DNA of 64,000 nt from Metellina segmentata (taxonomy: Eukaryota > Arthropoda > Arachnida > Araneae > Tetragnathidae): contig OX375876.1 of NCBI GenBank assembly GCA_947359465.1, positions 64,424,998 through 64,488,997 of the forward strand, given 5' to 3'. Shown piece by piece: positions 32,030 through 43,640 of the stretch (positions within the stretch are counted from its first letter, which is position 1; every line of letters starts with the position of its first letter). The position numbers and the translations under genes are program-made. The notes below the pieces were generated by a model that was not told the DNA's origin, made no database searches, and was given only the letters and a program-made list of their open reading frames with translations.

Positions 32030-34260
32030 CTTAAAAGCTTCTAACGACTTTGGAAACTTCCCCCAAAAGAAACATTTGAGGCATAATCCTCTTTTACATG
32101 TCTTGGGGAACGGAGAAATATAAACCTCAAAAATTATAAACCACTGGATTAGATCAACCTTATTCGATTTTCAGACTTCGTTACAGCTTAAACGAAATAA
32201 TACATCTTTTTAATAACTTTTAAGGTGTGTGGAATGCGTAAGAGTTCCTAGTTATAGTTATTTTGTTACTACTTACTCGATAAATAGTATAATTCTAAAT
32301 TATACAAAAGTTGAATTTGAGAATTAAATCGATTCTGTGTTATTAGGAAGCAGCATTTCGATTTGTACTAGGAACAGTACCGTTTTATATTTTGGCTCTC
32401 CAAGTTGTTTCAACTAGATTTCTCGTCCCTCAAGATATGATCAATTTTGTTAATGACGAGATACCTCGTCAGCAATACATTTCCCAGTTTTTATTATGAC
32501 GAGATCAAGATCTGGTCAGTTATTTTTCATACTGACGAGATATCTCGTGCATCAAGATCCGATTAGTTTTGGTAATGACGAGATACATTTTCGAGAGTAC
32601 CACCAGAAGAGTCAGAAGTTCCTAAAGACTAAATTTCCCCTGCAAACCGACATTTGAGGCATAATCCTCTTCTACAGGTTTTCGTGTACGAGAAATATAA
32701 ACATCAAAAATTATAAACAACTGCATTAGATAATCCTAATTTAGTTTTCAGACTTGGTAATAATATCAACGAAATAATACATCTTTACAATTGCCTTTAA
32801 GATGTGCTTAATGCTTGAGTGGTTCTAGAAATTTATGACTTTTATTACGTATTCGATAAATGGTAACATTTTAAATTTTACAATAAAAGTGAATTTCAGA
32901 ATTACATCACAATATTTAACAGTGATTATACCTTTTTGAAAGTAGTATTTCGACTTGATAGTTCATTTATGCCTTATTTTACATCGAGTCCATCAAGAAA
33001 ATTTTTGATTCAATTTGAGACAGAATCGTCTTCTAGGGGTCTACAGAAACTAATAATATAAACCTAAAAAAATAAACTACTGCCTTAAATAACCTTTTTT
33101 TGTTTTTCAGACGCGGTTATAAGTTAAGCAAAAGAATGCACCTTTCCAATCGCTTTTATGTATGTTGAATTCTTGAGTGTTCCCAAAGATTTAGATTTTG
33201 CATTTACTTTTTTCGCCTAGTGATAAAACTAAAAAATTTAAAATCCATTAAGTTTTATAAATATATAAGAATTATATAAGTATTATTTAAGTTTATTATT
33301 TAATTATATTAGTATTATTTAAGATTTATATAAATGCTATTCAATCCTTACGAAGACAAAATTTTTGGGTTGTTAAAAAAAAGTACCGTTTGTTTAAAAA
33401 GCTCATAGCGATATCGCAAACTTCTCAAAAAGAAGCATTTAAGGTATAATCTCTTTAAAGATAATCTCTTTCAAGAGGAAGCAAACATAAACCTCAAAAA
33501 TATAAATCACTGGATTATCCTTATCCGGATTCGTTTTCAAACATGGTTATGTGCCAAACGAATACTACATCTTAGCGATTGACCTTACGATGCGTCGAAT
33601 GCTTGTATTCCCTTATAGTCACATTTTTAAAGTACACACCTCGACTAATGATGACATTTTAAGACTTATATAAATATTTATTTTGTAGTGTATTCATAAA
33701 ATTTTAGAAGTGTATATGTGTGTCCCTTCGAAGACAGTAGTCTGGAGTTGTTGGAGAAGGAGCCGTTTTTTCTTCTTAAAAGCTCGTAACAGTTTAGAAA
33801 CTTTCTAAAAACCTTTGAAGCATATTCTTTTTCTAGAGGTCTTACGTAACGAGGAATATGAATATCAAAAATTCTGAACTGCTTGATTAGATAATACATA
33901 TTCAGTTTTTCAGATACGATTCTAAGTTAAACGAAAAAATGCACCTCATAAGTTTCTTTTATGATGCGTAGAATCATTGACTGTTCCCATATATATTTTC
34001 ATTTTACAATAACGTACATTGCCTAATGATGTCATTTTAGATAGAATGAAACTTTATAATTGCTCTGCAATATATAATAGCGTTTATGAGCTTTCGAAGG
34101 CAGTATTTTCGGCTAGTGCTGTGGAAAATACAGTTTTTTTTATCATACATAACGAACATTTTTGGAATCTTAGCGAATAGAAACCTTTTATGATCATAAC
34201 TCCCTTTTGATGGTCTACAAGAATACGAAATATAAACCTCCAAATAAATTAAATCCTTCA
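32030..34260 (+). repeat. Tandem array of diverged units, 5-6 copies
   Basis: A block running in order GAGGCATAATCCTCTT, (G)AAATATAAACCTCAAAAATT, ACTGGATTAGATAA, TTTTCAGACTTGGTTA, AAACGAAATAATACATCTT and GATGTGTTGAATGCTTGAGT recurs from about 32040, 32630, 33015, 33411, 33783 and (partial) 34150. Spacing is 350-590 bp; the longest gap is where the 43-bp repeat cluster lies at 32416-32600. Units are strongly diverged. Confidence 0.75.
32416..32600 (+). repeat. GACGAG palindromic 43-bp repeat, cluster 1
   Basis: Four to five head-to-tail units. Each carries a near-palindromic junction such as GACGAGATACCTCGTC (32456-32471) or GACGAGATATCTCGTG (32534-32549), followed by ATCAAGATCYGRTYAGTTTT. 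Complete units measure 43 bp. The right edge, TCGAGAGTACCACCAGAAG, is the reverse complement of the terminal motif seen in other clusters. Confidence 0.75.
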
Positions 34261-34664
34261 ATTTTCATTCCTTTATTCATATTGATACATCATTAATTTT
34301 AAATCTTTTATTGACACAGTTTCGGTAGTTAATTGCATCGAGTTTGAGATGTATAAAGCAAATAATCTGATGAAAACAGATGGAAATTTTAATTGTAATC
34401 TGTTGAAATTGAGTTCTATTTAATGCATATATGTATATTATAATTCTGATTAATTACATTCAAACAAATCATTAAAATTCCTTACAAATATGTATATTTA
34501 TTACAAATCGGATTACATGGAAGCACGCATTCAGTTACTTAGTGTTAATTATGTGAGGATGTGTCTGATTGGAGAAGTGGTGCATTTACTAACACTGCCT
34601 TACAGATGCTAAGGTGTTGTATTAAGTACTAGAGAGTCATGTATAAGTTTCGAAACTCATTAAT

Positions 34665-34895
34665 ACCCAGATGGTCAGATCTTGGTCAGATCCCATAATG
34701 ATCTGACCAAGTTTTCTAATGACAAGATATCTCGTTACCAAAATATTGCCGATTTTTTATAATGACGAAACACAGATTTAGTCATTTTACCTAATAAATA
34801 GATACCTCGTCCACATCAAGTTCACATAAGTTTTTTCTAATATTGAGATTCCTAGTCCATCAATATCTGCTCAGTTTTTCTAATGACAAAATGCC
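34665..34895 (+). repeat. GACGAG palindromic repeat, cluster 2
   Basis: About five diverged units: GACAAGATATCTCGTT (34722), GACGAAACACAGATTTAGTC (34764), AGATACCTCGTCCACATCAA (34799), GAGATTCCTAGTCCATCAAT (34845) and a closing GACAAAATGCC (34885). Also holds GGTCAGATCTTGGTCAGATC and its inverse near 34674-34712. Same orientation as cluster 1. Confidence 0.65.
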
Positions 34896-34899
34896 TCCT

Positions 34900-35958
34900 C
34901 AAGACAACTCCCATTAGGGTTAAAAGAAAGTGTTACCAGCATTGTCGGGTGTTGATCAAATTTGATTATTCAGTGGAGCGCCTTTATGATAATAGAATGC
35001 TCTACAATGATCTCATTCATTCCAAGAGCTGGAAAGACCCTTGCGTGATTTTTAATGTTTTGACCAATGCCGTTAACACCGATCTCTATCAATTGTTCTG
35101 TGTTTCTTGAACCCTCCTGTATTGTCTTGTCACTCTCATGACAGGCACTTTGTCAATAGAAACACAATCTCTTCCTAGAAACATGATCTGAAAGACGCCT
35201 TTTTTCCTTCCTGAAAAGTTGCACTGTTATTTTACGACAGATATTTATAAAGGAATTGAGTAAAACTCATATAGAAAAGAGATATACTATCTGTGTAATG
35301 GTATTTCTCATTGATCTTCGAAACCCATTGTTAAATGTCTTTCCAATGTCAAGCTAAGCAATGGACATAATGATGTGTCAGGTGAGAAAATTATTATCCT
35401 ATGTACTTATGTTTCGCAAAAATGCATTTTGTACAATTAAAAATTATAGTAAACTTATATTTGATAATTACATCGTCAAATGTAATAGAAGTTCATTGGA
35501 AGGCGCATCTTTGTACTGGAAAAAAGTACTTTGTTTTGACAAATACGATTGGTACTTTAGTTATTTCGCGTTAGCAACATTCAAGTATAGTAAACTAACC
35601 TAAAATTGGAAATATAAATGTGAATTTCCGTATATATTTGCGTATTCAGTACATAAATAAAAGAAAAACTAATTAGCAATACTGACTAACTACTGCAGTA
35701 AAAGGTAAATGTATGCTTGTTTAGGACAACAATGCTTGCATACTTGTGAAGCGAAGATGCTTAAAACTATAGCGATGTGTTTCACAAACATTTTGTGGTG
35801 TTCTTAGAAATTATTATCTGATTACTTACGATATCCAAAGTACTTAGTACATAGTTGTGTGTGTCCACATGCAAACGTATAAATATTTGAAACTTTGTTG
35901 TAAAAATATAAGAGTTGGTATCGATCTGTTTACTCTATACAATTCTACGCCGTTTTAA
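34900..35958. other. AT-rich sequence, no supported gene
   Basis: Frames at 34883-35110 and 35361-35603 lack any domain signature. Confidence 0.5.
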
Positions 35959-36012
35959 CCAATTCAAATCACATTTCCAATTCAAATCACATTTCCAATT
36001 CAAATCACATTT
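35959..36012 (+). repeat. 18-bp tandem repeat, three copies
   Basis: CCAATTCAAATCACATTT three times with no mismatch. Confidence 0.95.
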
Positions 36013-36186
36013 GCTGCAGTCATTCTTTGTAACCCTGTGACAAACGTAAACTGCATACTAACCCTATTGAATACATCCTAGGTGTACAAAGGGTATAAAA
36101 TTTGTGATAATACTATCAGTAGCAACCAAGACAACCCGAGTAATGCCTGGGAATTTGTATAGTACACTCTAAGCTTTTATATTCAA

Positions 36187-36789
36187 GCTATACTATATGG
36201 ACAAAAGTATGTGGACATTGTAGAATTTCGGAGAAGGATCCATATTAGACTGGGGTTGTTTTTCCTGGTTAGGGCCCGGCCCATTGCTTTATATATCTGA
36301 TACCATGAACGCTGACGTGAACCTCAACGTTCTGGACAGTTAGAACTTGCGTACACTATGTCAAAACTACGGTGATAATTGTTGTTTCTTCCAACAGGAT
36401 CGAGATCCATTTCACACTGCAAAACGTATGCTGGACTAGATGATATGGACAAATTCACCTATTTCCTGAAAATGAGGTGAATTTGCTTGACTGGCCTATT
36501 CAGAGCCCCGATTTCAATCCGATAGAGCATTTGTTGGACAAACTAGAGAGACGAGAACGATACCGCCACACACGCCCATCTCCAGAACCATCTCTTCTCA
36601 CAGCCTTGCAACAGGCATGGTGAGCTATTTTTTCCCAGGCATACAGAGAACTTGTGAAAAGTATACCTCGACCTAAAGTTGGAGCTGTAATAGAAGCAAA
36701 GGAGGACCTATCCGTTACTAAATCAAATGTTAGAGCACTGTTTCTGAAAAACATACAGTATCCAAATACTTTTGTTCGTTTTGTGTATA
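36187..36789 (+). mobile_element. Internally deleted Tc1-like element, third TIR type
   Basis: The left end TATACTATATGGACAAAAGT and the right end, read inward, TATACACAAAACGAACAAAA are imperfect TIRs that share GGACAAAAGTATGTGGA / GAACAAAAGTATTTGGA. Only the 3' half of the transposase remains between them. About 600 bp; the left TIR is directly followed by mid-transposase sequence. Confidence 0.75.
36235..36770 (+). pseudogene. Tc1-like transposase, C-terminal half, broken
   Basis: Blocks in shifting frames: WGCFSWLGPGPLLY, FFQQDRDPFHTAKR (second catalytic Asp region, near 36395), LLDWPIQSPDFNPIEHLLD (Glu, near 36525), a RPSPEPSLLTALQQAW block, YRELVKSIPRPKVGAVIEAK near the C-terminus. The HTH and first Asp are deleted. 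Several stops. Distinct from the other three Tc1-like families in this window. Confidence 0.8.
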
Positions 36790-39700
36790 TATCTTAAATA
36801 ATATCATACACCAAGATTCCGAATTTTATTCATACATACTGTTTTGGCTCTGTTAAATGAAATTATAAAAGCTATTATGTACAATATTGTTAAATTATAG
36901 GATAAACTGCGATAGGCTCATTGTAATATGGTGTGGAAAAATGCTTTTAACGTAATGCGTTAAAAATAACATTTTACTTGAAAGAAATTAATTTATCACT
37001 ATCATGAAAATTTATTTCATCCTTACTTAGTGCTCCAAAAAGTATTAAATTTAGGTATAAACACAAAATAATTTATAAATTGAATTTATTAAACATATGC
37101 GTGAATAAACTATGAATTTATTTTCGAGGTATTAGTGTTAGTCAAATACGTTTATATGGTATCAAAACTCTCGCATACAAATATTAAAAATGAAAATTTA
37201 TTTTAAAATGCAATTTGATATTTTACAGTGATTTTTTCTGGTATAGTTACTATTATCTTTTATCAGAGATTGGTTGAAAAAGTTTTCAAGTAATCTGTAA
37301 TAACAGAATTGAAAATTGAAGGTCTGAATGTAGTGATAGTGTAAATTACTTTTTCAAGCAGTTTTGAATTATTATATATATTATATAAATTGATTTTTAT
37401 AATATAAGTTTTTTTTGCCCATTTATTATACGCTTTATAAAATACTTTATCACTACTTATAGTACAATTTTAATAGTTTAATCCTCAAAGCCGAGTAGTA
37501 GTATTTTGTTATTATTGCGCATCAAATTTTGTAATTCCTAAGTGTTGACTTTACAGAGTAGACTTATGTTCTCCTCGCTAAATAAGAAGCAATTACAGAC
37601 AAATGTACAATTACACGAAAAGGTAAACATTTAAACTCGACACGTTTTACTCTCCTCTATGTTACATTGTTTGTGTTAAATAATTTCTAAATGAATTATA
37701 ATTGATCATACTAAATACTTACCTGACTTTCTTTTAATTACTAATGCAGATAAAAATTGAAAGATCGAAATTATTCTGTTATAATTTTTTGTTAATAGTT
37801 TTAGAATATTCCTCCAAAAACTAGTCACAAAAATTTAAATCGCCTTAATAAAATTAATAAATATGTAACTAAGACTATTCTATTATTGTTCAAATATAAA
37901 TCGTAAAAAAATTACTGAACCCTTATTAACATACCTTACATGTAATTTCAAAGGTAGAAGGAATTATGTTTACGTGGCATTATTATAAAAAAAGAAATTT
38001 GTGACTATGAAAATAGTGATAAGGCTATATTTGCATATGAAAGTGTATTCTGGTAAAAGACACGGACACTCCATCATTATTAAAAATACCAGTTAAATAT
38101 AAATTTAGAATTCCCTTTACTCCTACTGGTCGTTATCTTTAAATTGAAAATCACCCTGTAGTGGTCAACCTCTGATGCAAAATCCTATTACAAACTGTCA
38201 CCTGTTCAAATCAAGACTAATTTTTTCTCCTACTTGTATCCTTATCCCTTTGAAGTAATAGGGGAGTTCTGTGTCGATGGAGATATCAGAATTGTGCTAA
38301 ACAACACATATTCAGTAATGATAAATATGTAAATTTGCATTTAATTTTGGGTGATACTTGCTAAGTCTAAACTGTAGCACACAAATTAACGAAACTATAT
38401 ATTTTGTGATAAAATTATATACCATGTATAAGTAAACAGACATTGAAGGAAAATGGCATTTATAAAAATATGTAGAGGCAAGTAAGTAACATTCAGAACT
38501 CAACAGAACAACTTATTAACCTCCAAAGTAAAACGAACATGCCGTAACGTCAGATAGTTGATTCTTCGCATTTGTTTCCAAATCTATAACCAATGGCAAT
38601 TGTTCCGAAGTACCGAACGAAACTTCCAAAGTTCGCTCGTGCAAGAATGCAAGCTACGCGTGTGCCAAGATTAAAAATAAAAAGAAGGAACGTTTGTTTT
38701 GATTTTTAAGATCTTAGACTTTAGATTCATTCTAGTTTTCTGTCTCGCAGACTTCGAAGGTGATGTGTAGAATAGCATAAAATTCTCGCCGATGTAAATA
38801 GGTTAATTTTTGAAGGGTAAAATATGTTGTAGTAAAGCAAGTTTAATTCATTCTTATGATGTTATGTATATGATTTCAATATTTACTAAAAACTAGTGGT
38901 TGGTACTAACGAACCACGAAGAAATATTTCATTGTAGTATACATCGATTTGACATAGAATTAATTGAAATAGAAACATAATTTATGCATTAAAGTTCGTC
39001 GGTACTATAATCTTCGCAATTATGTAGTCCATTTAACATCATCATTTCAATATTTAAACTTCATTGCAATTTTATATTGATTAGTTAACTGTTTGAAACC
39101 AAAACTTATAATTTTATATCTTACTAGTTTTCATGTACTCTAATAAAGTTACTTTAAATTAATTAAAGTACCAGTATTTTAAACTGTCACGTAAAGTTTT
39201 AATTTCTTTAAATAATATAACTAAACAGTTAAATTTAATCTTTGGAAACTTTAATACACTAATAAAATGGTATCTAAACTTAATAAGTGATATCAGAACT
39301 TAACAAAACAAACAAGATATAATGGAAAGTAAAGTATAAAAGTTACAATAAGTTACAAAGTTTAAAAGTTACTAAAACAATTTCATAAGATCAAATCAGC
39401 ATAAGTAAGATTATCTGATACTTCGTTTTCTATAATGTTAATTTACAGGATACTGGAAATTTACTTGACAAAGTGATTTTAATATATCTGATAGCTACTA
39501 ATATAACCATTGCTCCAATACATTTTCCCCTTATACCAAAATAAAAAAATCCTTTAAAGACAGATAATTAATTCATGGTAATAGAAAACAAAATTAATGG
39601 TTCAGTAAAGTAGGTAAGATTTCATACCTCACATAATTGTATGTAGTTTTTATTGAAAAATATGTGATAATAAGCAGCGTGAAATTATTGTACGAAACTG

Positions 39701-39930
39701 CTACCTTCTCATTACTGCACTAAAATGTACTCCAATAAGTACATTATATTTATAATGGCAAGATACTTTCTGTATCGGTGTTTATATTTTCCCAATGAAT
39801 AAACTTTTACTTTAATATTATAAGACTTTTGAAATTATTTAATGCAAGGGTACAAGCAAATCGTCACAATTTTGGAGAGAAACTTAGTTCTGAAGTATAA
39901 ATATTTTTTATTTTGTAAGAATATAAATAT
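36790..39930. other. AT-rich sequence, no supported gene
   Basis: Over 3 kb without a convincing open frame. Consistent with intron or intergenic DNA. Confidence 0.6.
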
Positions 39931-39991
39931 TTATTACCAAAGAAGATTAGATTTTATTACCATAGAAGATTAGAGTTTATTACCAAAAGAA
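39931..39991 (+). repeat. 23-bp tandem repeat, about 2.7 copies
   Basis: TTATTACCAAAGAAGATTAG plus ATT, repeated with one or two changes, then a partial third copy. Confidence 0.85.
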
Positions 39992-42117
39992 TTATTATTT
40001 ACTTAATAGATGAATTTCAATCTTTCTTTACCTATGAATTAAAAATACCCATACTACTTAATAATCGTATGTAAATCATACATAATTTATATCAGACGCA
40101 ATAAAGCATATAAATAATTATTATTCTTGCTACAAAAATCATTGTAAATATTAATAAACTCTGTATCACATTGTTAATGAATATTGGCTACTAATATTAC
40201 TAATATTTTTATTATTCTTGCATTGAAATTACTATCGTATACTCTCTAGAATTTTGATTTTAATGTAAAAATGACGAACACTTGAAAAAGGAAGCTTCAG
40301 ATTTCAATAATCAGAAATTCGTTAAATGCAGAATACTTGGAAACTAGAACGAAAATATGCTCCCTTTACAAGGACAGAAAACTGCACATCAGTTTAATGT
40401 AACAGGAAAATGAAATATTCATACACTTATGAAATCGCATATGATACAAGTTTTATGAAGACATGCATAAAAACCTCTTGTTAGGCAACAATGATTTGGT
40501 AACCGAAACCCCGCAGTATAAATCAAAATATTCTGACTCAAATAATTCATAAAGAGCTAGTCCATAAGATACAGACAGGAAACATTACAGCCAATGAATT
40601 AGCATTTATAGCGCAGTCTGGACGATATTTACGACCCATTTTTAATGAAATAACGACTCTCAGTGCTGCTTAAATTAAGTTGAGGGTGAAATTCAGGTCG
40701 TAAACTGTTTAGGATAAAGTCTTACTTGCTTTAGACGTTAGTAAATTACCTTTTTTACCGGCTAGAAACGATAAGATGCTTTATTTATTTTGTCATCATA
40801 GTGTTATTAGAGTCAACCATTATGTGAATGGGCCATAGCGGTCTCTTTTTACGATCTTCTTTATGTAGTCAGTGTATCTAACTCATCAATAAGTGATTCT
40901 TACACCGTTGAATGTCACGTTCAAAGGCTTCATTAGTTTTCCTAATTTTAAAAGCCGAATTCATACTTATTTAACCTTTACCATGAAGTAAACAGTGTAC
41001 ATTGTTCGCAATATAAGTAATAAATGTACTCAAATACAACAAAAAACTAATTGTAAAGTAAATATTAATTGTGAATGACAGCATATATGATTCACTGTAT
41101 CATTTATTGTTTCAAAAATAAGCTTCGTTCCTTTCAGAACGTATGTCGAATGCAGAAGGAAATTTATATCTCTCTCTAGTAAAAAAAGTTTATGCCGCCG
41201 CAGCAGCCGCTGTAGGATTTAAAACTTACTTTTTCGCTCTATTCTGAGATGGTTTCAAAGTACGCAATAGAGGTACGAAATTAACATGGTTTGTTCAAAA
41301 TTGTAGAGGAAACAAAATTTAGAAGGTTTTCCGATGCGTCTAATAGTTTAGGGTACATTAAGTGTCAAAGTAAAAGAAAAGCGAATTTTTTATTGCGAGT
41401 GAACAAAATATGTACAAATTTTTAGACTTCAGCTGTGAGTTTTTGTTTAAGAGTACCTCTAAACGTGAACTTTTGCAATTCGCAAAGTTTTTTTAGAAAT
41501 TTCAATTTGGTTGCTGGTAATAAATTTTTGATATTCGAAACAAATCGGGAAATTGTCGTTACTTTTGTTAAAACTGTCATATCGATAGCTTATTACATAG
41601 TTTAAAATTTTAAAAATACACCACGTGAAGGCTTGTAACTTACTCTTTCTTACGGTATAATTATTTTTTAAATTGTTTTGTAAATAAATTTGTTGCGATG
41701 AAAAGTATAATTTACAAATTTCGCGATAGTATAAAAGTTTTCCTTGGCGGAGTTGAAAAGGTTACATTTCTAACATAAAATTATGCCAGACATATAATTT
41801 ATCGCCATAGCAAATTTTTTCGCCGTTGAAACTTACCGTGAAGTCAATGTCCGGAAAGTCCAATCAGGAATAAGGAATTATTATGTGCTAGACTCAAATA
41901 CCAGAAAATATTCTTTCCAAAAATAACTTTGTACGGAAGGACATGGACAACTCAACTTTCTACATAATGAACTGTATGCAAAAGGATTGGACCATATTTA
42001 TCAATCAGAACTGCTGGCAAGTGAATGATATTTTTTCGTTTGGTTTGCTTGAATTTGAATTTTTAACTGTCGTTTTAATCAATTTCGTTTGTTTAATATG
42101 AATTTTTATCTGTTTTA
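39992..42117. other. AT-rich sequence, no supported gene
   Basis: No open frame of note. A (GCC/GCA)-rich patch at about 41191-41212 is too short to interpret. Confidence 0.55.
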
Positions 42118-42545
42118 GTAGTGATCCGGGAAGGAATGAGGCAACACGATAGTGTCATGCTGGGTGGAGGTGGGACTAATACCTTAAATAATTTTTTTTT
42201 CCCTTTCAGGTAAGCAATGAGGCGAAATGCTCGTGTAATGTCGGGTGGTGGTGGGACTAATTCGCTAACTATATTCTTTTTTTCCTCTTTCAGGGAAGGA
42301 AGGAAGCGACATGCCCATGTCATGTCGGGTTGTAGGTAGGACTAAGTCCTTAAATAATTAAAAAAAAATTTCTCTTTTGGGGAACGAATGAGGTGACACA
42401 GCCCTGTCATATCGGGTGGGGGTATGACTGATTCTTTAATTATATATATATTTTTCTCTTTTAGGGTAGGAATGCGGCGGCATACGCGTGTCATGTTGAG
42501 GGGTGGTGCGACCGGATTCCTTATAATTAGAGCAGCAAGCAAGTA
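42110..42545 (+). repeat. About 84-bp tandem array, five units with splice-acceptor-like joints
   Basis: Unit starts at about 42128, 42208, 42293, 42379 and 42463 (spacings 80-86). Each unit has a T-rich tract ending in CAGG, TAGG or a similar stretch (TTCCCTTTCAGG, TTTCCTCTTTCAGGG, TTTCTCTTTTAGGG), then GAAGGAATGAGGCGACA-like and CATGTCGGGTGGTGGTGG-like blocks and GACTAATTC. Reading frames are not conserved between units. Confidence 0.8.
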
Positions 42546-42682
42546 CTTCTTTCATGTGTTGGTTTCCGAAGCCAAAACACATTCACATCTGATCCTAACC
42601 AAGACGCTTACGACATCGGAAGTTGGCGAGGGTTATCGAGCAGAGGTGGATGCCCATAATATATTTAATTCATTCATTATTG

Positions 42683-43640
42683 GATTGTGTTCTGACGTGT
42701 TTATGTGTTGTGTTATGTTCTGATGTGTTATGTTCTAATATGTTATGTTTAAGGCAACTTTTTTGTTGCGGTAAAATTGAGAAAAGTTGCATTTATCAAT
42801 CCCTAAAGTTGCATTAATGGAAATATAAAGTTGCATTTATTTTTGATACACTAAATAAATAAATAAATTATGCGTAAAAAATTAAAACAATTCAAAATAT
42901 ATTGGCAATTCTAGTCGTGTACAACAGCGTTATAATACATACTGAAGTATAGAAGAACGTTGAATGGCCTATCCTTGACCAGGAATTTCTTTAACGTTTA
43001 AAGCCTGCGCCAGCCGCAGTCATATAATGTTCTGTATCGGATAGTAGAAGCGCAAAATCATTTTGCTCAACATTCAAAGATTTTAAAACGTCTTCTACAA
43101 CGTCGTCTACAAACGTCTACGTCTACATTGATGATCGACACTCACCCGCAAACTCTGCAGTGGATTACGCAAGTTTCCTCTGGATTATCAAGAGTGCCAA
43201 CATTTGTGTTAAAGTATTTCTTGCCATTTACTTCACTTTCGTCTTAGGACGAACACCTTCACCATGAATTTGTTTTATCCGCAATACTTCGGCGTTCGAA
43301 GGGTTGATTCAGAGAGCAAAAAATGAAATAGTAATTTGATATTAATTAATTTTAAGCTATATTTAAAAAAGTTTCAGGTGGTTGCATTTATGCAGAAAGT
43401 TGCATTTATGTTGCGGTTATAACTCACTTACTATACACCCCATGTAGGAGAAATTTTGGTTTTAGTACTTTGCATGCAGAGTAGAACGCGTGAAAAAAAG
43501 TTGCATTTATTGCAAAAAGTTGCCCTACTTATGTTCTGATGTGTTATGTTCTGATGTGTTATGTTCTGATATGGTATGTTCTTATGAGTTTATGTTCTGA
43601 TATGGTATGTTCTTATGAGTTTATGTTCTGATGTGTGTGT
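42683..43640 (+). repeat. TTATGTTCTGATGTG minisatellite, interrupted by a MITE
   Basis: 15-bp units TTATGTTCTGATGTG and variants (TATGTTCTTATGAGT) occur at 42690-42750 and 43529-43640, on both sides of the inserted element at 42751-43528. Confidence 0.8.
42751..43528. mobile_element. MITE with GGCAACTTTTT termini (hAT-like)
   Basis: The left end AAGGCAACTTTTTTGTTGC and the right end, read inward, GTAGGGCAACTTTTTGC form short TIRs. Direct AAAGTTGCATTTAT motifs recur three times near the left end and three times near the right end. Flanks TTATGTTT (42743-42750) and TTATGTTC (43529-43536) match 7 of 8, compatible with an 8-bp hAT target duplication, but the target is itself repetitive, which weakens this. 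About 778 bp; no transposase recognised. Confidence 0.65.

Noticed and set aside
35361..35603. 80-codon plus-strand frame with Cys and Lys
   Set aside because: No recognisable signature and no exon signals.
42424..42817. Plus-strand frames over the 84-bp array and the minisatellite
   Set aside because: Open because of the repeats; frame differs between units.
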